A stretch of 64,000 nt of DNA. Origin: Acanthaster planci. Lineage: Eukaryota > Echinodermata > Asteroidea > Valvatida > Acanthasteridae. Of this stretch, positions 56,101 through 62,100 are shown piece after piece; the first letter of the stretch is position 1; every line of letters starts with the position of its first letter. The notes under the pieces are model-generated. The model worked only from the letters and a program-made list of their open reading frames with translations, searched no databases and was not told the DNA's origin. Position numbers and translations under genes: made by a program. The stretch covers positions 185,998 through 249,997 of the forward strand of contig NW_019091472.1 of the NCBI RefSeq assembly GCF_001949145.1, written 5' to 3'.

Positions 56101-59100
56101 CGTTTTCAGTACCTATTGAAGAACCTTGGAAAAGGCCACCATGTATTCGCAGATCGGTACTACACAAGCTACAGCCTCATTGAATTTCTAAACTCCAAGA
56201 AAATGTATTATACTGGAACTCTACATGTCAACTGAAAGAACTTCCCCCCTGAACTGAAAACACTGAAACTTCAGCACCGCGAGTCACAATCTTTCCGGAG
56301 TGAAGACAACGAAATCTTGTGTGTTGTGTGGAGAGACAAAAAAGCTTGCAAAATCTCGTATCCTCATGTCAATGAAAGCAACTGAGGGAAATGTCAAGGT
56401 AAGAAGAAAGAACGGTGAAGTTGACATGCCGCAAGTTGTAAACAGTTACAACTTTTCGATGAATGGCTGTGACCGCATTGACCAGTGTGTTTCTTACAAT
56501 GGGCAATTCACACGAAAAACTGTCAAATGGTAGAAAAGAATCTTTCTGTGGCTACTCGAGGTCTGTCAGTCAAAATTGGGTTGTTCCACGGTCGCACATG
56601 TTTCATGTTCGCTCCAGGTGTGCACATGCCGTTTCCATGATCCTGCTAAATTTTAAGTGAAAACGCTAGGGAAACGCACCGTGGATGAGGTTAAAATGTT
56701 TCATTCTGCCACTGTGGTGGAGGTAGAGTTGGTGCAAGAGGGGGGTTTATTTAAATGCAGAGAGAACAGGTAGGAGATATCCAAACCCCATTTTGGTCTT
56801 TGAATGCCAACGCCCAGGGAGCAAGGTATTTAGACCATGGTTAGATCTCCTTCCAACTCCTTGGGGCATTTCAGTATTTACAAGAGAATATTCTTTAGGT
56901 TTCATTCATTTGGCTCGCTACTTACCTTCTGCGAGGGGAGCGGCTGCTAAGATTGGTGGGTGCAGCACTGTCAGCGGCCCAATAAATACAACCTTGAATT
57001 TCGGTGAATATTGACTCTGTGTATGTCCATGTGAATGTTTGTTCTTTTATCAAATACCAGACTGGAGGCATGGCTGATATAAACCCCCCAGCATATAGGA
57101 ACCCACCACCCAAGCCCCAGATTACATTCGTCGCGGAAGCTTCCTTGTGGGAGAGGAAGTTTAATAAGCAAAGAGAAGTATCAAAATCGACTGTAGCAGT
57201 CCTATGTGTGCAGGCCTTTCGTGGCCCAACAGGGTTCGACAAGTTGTGCTGGGCAGCACAGCAGATCTATCAAAGACGACATAAATACATTTTCCATGTT
57301 TCACTTTGTTATGAGATGACCCTGTTTAATGACTAGTTATGTAAAGATGATTCATGCTGTGTGAGGATAATTCATGTTATGTATAAAATATCACCCGAAG
57401 TGAAGGACCCCGTCAGGATTACCCTGATAGTGCTCCTCTAATCCAAGAAGGATAGATTTAGGAAAAATGGCAGGAAAAGTTCAGGGCAAATAAGGTCTCT
57501 GTTGGACCGGTTTGGAGCCCACTGGAGTGGGAAGACTTTCATGTAGACCTGTGGGAAAGCCTCAGTGCAATACTTCCATGAAGATAGTCAGTGGTTTGAT
57601 TTGCAAAATCTTTTGAAAACACTGACACACATACATGTACACGTATGTGGATTAGTGTTTTATGGTTTCACGACTGAACAATTATAATGATGGATATACG
57701 AGAAATGAGTGCACGGGCATTTTCAAAAGATAACTGGCCCTGCGTTGTTGGTAGACAGCCTTTAAGTGCTTAATGGAGTTATGCACAGTGGTTCTTATCA
57801 TAAGCTTACACTGAGAAATACAAACATGACAAAGGATTGGATTAATTTTAGTCGCAAATGCTCTGGCCAAAATGCCATTTTAGTGTAGCTTGACTAAGAA
57901 GTTATGATAAAGGGGGTATCATAAGGTAGCTCACAGTGAGTAGTTATTTGGCGACTAAAATGAGGAAAGGAGAAACTGAGGAGACAATAAGACACAGTTT
58001 GCGTAGTACGACTCAATAGCAAATAGTCAGCAATAGGCCTACATGACCAGACCAGCCCCTTGATATTCAAAGAACGATGACTCCAGATAGAGTGTGCAAT
58101 TTGCGGCACAAACCCAATTTACAGTTTCAGTTTCAGTTTTAACCTGGCAGTTACAAGGAGCTTCGCAAGCCATGACCTCCAGAAACCTGGTTTTTTTGCA
58201 ACATCACAGCTTTAGATATTTTTGTACTCTACATGGTAAAGCGATAACAGATCACAAACGCATATATTCGGAAATAAAATATGATTATGCAAATATTAGA
58301 AAATGTTGAAAAGAAGATTAGGAAAGAAGCGGAGGAAGAAGAAAAACATTATGACAATACTTCTCAAAAAACAAATTGCCGGGTAACACATATGTACGCA
58401 CAAACAACAAATTTAAGCTCCCAACTCTATTTGTTTTTGTGGATGTTTCCTTTAAAACTACACACATGCCTCCCTACATGTACTCCCATTTGTGAATTGA
58501 ATCAGGGAAGTTTTTGCATTTTTAAGTCACACATGTATATATCTACCTACCTGGACATCTTCAATGTAAGTATGGTACAATGACATCAAGACACGCCCAA
58601 TGGTAAACATACTGTACATTGTACATACATGTATGTACATGTACAGTGTGTAAGGGATGACCAATGATATGGCAGGTTCCTCAAAATATGGACCATTAGA
58701 TAATGTTCAACTTTGGGGGTTCATTTTTCCTGAAGTGAACAACTGTGAATTAATTCCCAATGTCTGAAGTAATGAGGAAAGTCATGGCTGATATCTGGAA
58801 CAATGACGACTGTGCCAATCGTTCAACTTAATTGGAGTTAATGAAAGTCTCGAACATCAGCATTTTTGACGTATGTGAACAACCTGTTGAAATCTTAGCC
58901 AATAAAATTTACCAAGGAGCGATAATCCCCAAGGTTATTTTACAGATTTTTATGCGGTGAAAGTTGATAATATTTACACATATTAAAACCATAATCACTA
59001 AATTAAAATATACCTCTCACAATTAATTGGGCCCAGAAATTTTCTTCAAGTTTGTTTCTGCGAACCACAGTCCAAAATACCAATCATGACGATTTTGCGG

Positions 59101-62100
59101 CTTCCATCATTATCTTGCGGTGATGTTAGAGAAATGTTTTGCTGCATCATGGGCTGTTTGACCTCTGACATCAACCCAGATAGTGTGTCCACTTTTTCAT
59201 TCAATATTCATGAGTCCCTCCATTTAATGGCAAATTTTCTCTTCGCACCAAGGTTTCTTGAAAGACAATCTAACATACTAAATGACGTCCGGGACATAAA
59301 ATACGATTCAAGATGAAAATCTAATGCTCAGAGCTGTTGATTTTAATTTAATTTTCAGTGGGGATATCTCCAAAATAAGCAGCAAAATGAACGTAGCGCA
59401 TGGAATTTTCAAGCACTACATGTGGCAGCGTTTTCAGCATTCTCGAACGTGATGCATTTTTGGTCAAAATTCTCAAGCATCATCAAAATTTTGTCAAATA
59501 TGACGTTCACAACGAACCTATTGTACTCATTGTACATGTACATTTTTGATGCAGCCAAACTTAAAGATTATTTTCAGTGGTTGAAGGTACATGTACGTGT
59601 ACAAGACCCAGCAGATATGCTGGTATAGTGAGAGTGATTGTAAACTGTAAGAGCATGAAGAGAGCTAAACTTTTCTCATCATTTTCCGTCAATTTTGTGC
59701 TCTTTTTTTCCATGGCTTATATTTGTTTTAAGTTATTTCTTAGGTTATTTAAAATACATCAGTTGAAAAATATACTGAATTCTCCTTGTTGTTGAGAGCG
59801 GTTTTGAAATCAAGTCCTCTGGTGCAAACACTTTAAAGCAAAACTTTAAATGAATTCACCTCCATTTGATTTGCACTGGTAGCCAACCAAATGTCCAACA
59901 AATGTACACAGTATGTCTAATTATCCCCAAATTTTATCTGAAAGCGCTAATTTGTATTGACATGATCAAAGCCACTCTTTTATAAGTTTTAAAAAATGAC
60001 ATGTAGAGTTGCATTTTGGTCCATTTTACGAAGAACATGCCATATCATCAGGGGGGTGATCATAAGATTTTAATTACTGACCATCCAAGTTCCTCTTTAA
60101 GATGAAGGTTTCAAAACACCATTTTTCCCTAAACATCAGTACTGGGGGATTTGGCACAGGTCTACAAGTGGAAAAATCCTGTACCTGTACATTCTTGGCG
60201 TATAACTCTAAAAAAATAGGGTTTAACTGAACACAGTGATGTCCACACATGCAAGGGTCAAACCTACATGTACTTTCTCATGAAAAGGGTTAACTTGAAG
60301 AGTTACTAACTGCTTTGCAGAGAGCCAGCGCAGAGAAAATTGATGTGACAAACATGAAAAAGTGGTTAACTAAGAATTAATCATAGTACTTTGAAGTGCA
60401 CTAATCAAAGGGCTTTGAAGTGTGGGTGCTATCACTCTGTGGAAAAATGTTTAACCACTTGCTGCTGGGTGCCTTTGGAAATACAGTACCTAAAACCGGG
60501 CAATCTTTCAATATTTCTGGTTTTCAAAAATCTCCAAAAATTCATATCTTTTTTTCCTGAATGCCTAAATCCCATTGAGTGACTGTCTGGTTGCTACTCT
60601 AATCTGGCAGACAACATCTATAGATGTCCGAGTATTTCAGCCAGGCCTGCCACCTTGTAAAAAGAGCCCAGATTGTGTGGTGTTACATAAGTTTCTTTTG
60701 TTCCCAAAACTGGCACAGTGCACAGCTGGCGTCTTTTCAATACAGGCTAGATTAGCATACAGCCATATTGTATCGCTCATCACTGGAGTGCTGGAGGGAT
60801 TTGTCCCCAGTGGTAATCCGCTCACCGCTCACGCTGAATGCCACAAACAGTGGTACATGTATAATCCTTCCAAACAATGACGGATTTTCTCCGCTATTGA
60901 CAAACGAAAAAATATTGGCAATTCCCAGCAACTCGGTCTTTTGTTCCAAGTACGGTCTTTTGTTACAAGGCCCAGCTCTTTTATTAAATTTCAGGTAACC
61001 CAGCTATGTGTACAAACCCAAGGTACAAGCAAGTGGTTTAAGCAAATTTGAGCAAAGTTCTCAAAATTTAGCGAGTATAGGCTGGGTTGAGACAGCTGAT
61101 ACAACTATGAAAATACACGCATCTGAGACACAGTTCTGTAAGAACTACTATCTGCACATGGACAAAGAGGAAAGCCAACATAAATGCCAGTACACATGTA
61201 CATGTCACTGAACAACTCAAAGCAAAAGTCCAAGTTTGTCACAATGCCACATAATTTCCTTCTGGCACAGCACACACCACACGTCAATCTTACCAAACTT
61301 TGTGGGTTAGTGTTTTGATCCTCAGCACCTTGAAACTGTTGACCATCCTAAAGTAAAATAGAAAACCTTGAATACCAGTACATGAACATGAAATCCAGTA
61401 CATCATACAAGTGTGTACATGTACATGTAAATGTGCATGAACATTTAAGATAAAATCAATTTTTGCAAAGTTTTCACCATTGAGAGTACCTTTCCCCATC
61501 TGTCTCGACAAACAGCTGCACCCATCTTACGTTTTTTTCATTTTTGTCATTCTCACATGTACATGTACAGTACATTGTACGTGTAATTCAATTCAAAAGT
61601 ACATGTTCATACAGAATCCCATGTGGTTTCAGTCTGCACAAGTGCAAACTATTCCTTTTGAACCATGTTGTTCAGTATTCACACATTCTTACATTCTTGC
61701 ATTCATGATCTGTATAATGAGGTTAATGAGAGTTTATGAATACTTGATTATAAGGCAACTTAGTAGCAGTGGCAGTTGTCCCTTTCATATCAACATGATA
61801 ATAAAATCCGACCATTCTGAAAGGTTCCCTTCAGTTATTCCATGATTATTGAACATTCTTATTTTATAAATTTACATGTACAGCTATTAGTTATTTTACT
61901 GAATTTACATGCATAATGCCCAAATGCATGCTAATTTTTGTACATTGATGTACGTACATGTACATGTTTATCATGTACATGTGACAGAAGTTTCCAGACC
62001 GTACATAATGCATGGCACAAGCATAGGAACATTTTACATGTACATGAAGAACACACTGGCAGTACATCTAACCTGGTAAAAATAAAGTTATCAACAATCC

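Noticed and set aside
56640-56700. GAGGTTAA as the right end of the piggyBac relic
   Set aside because: No matching inverted TTAACCTC was found to the left of the transposase, so the element's ends stay undefined.
57004-57336. 110-codon open frame on the + strand ([15 protein letters not shown])
   Set aside because: No recognised protein and no splice support. The other strand offers a better reading, a leader exon with a donor.
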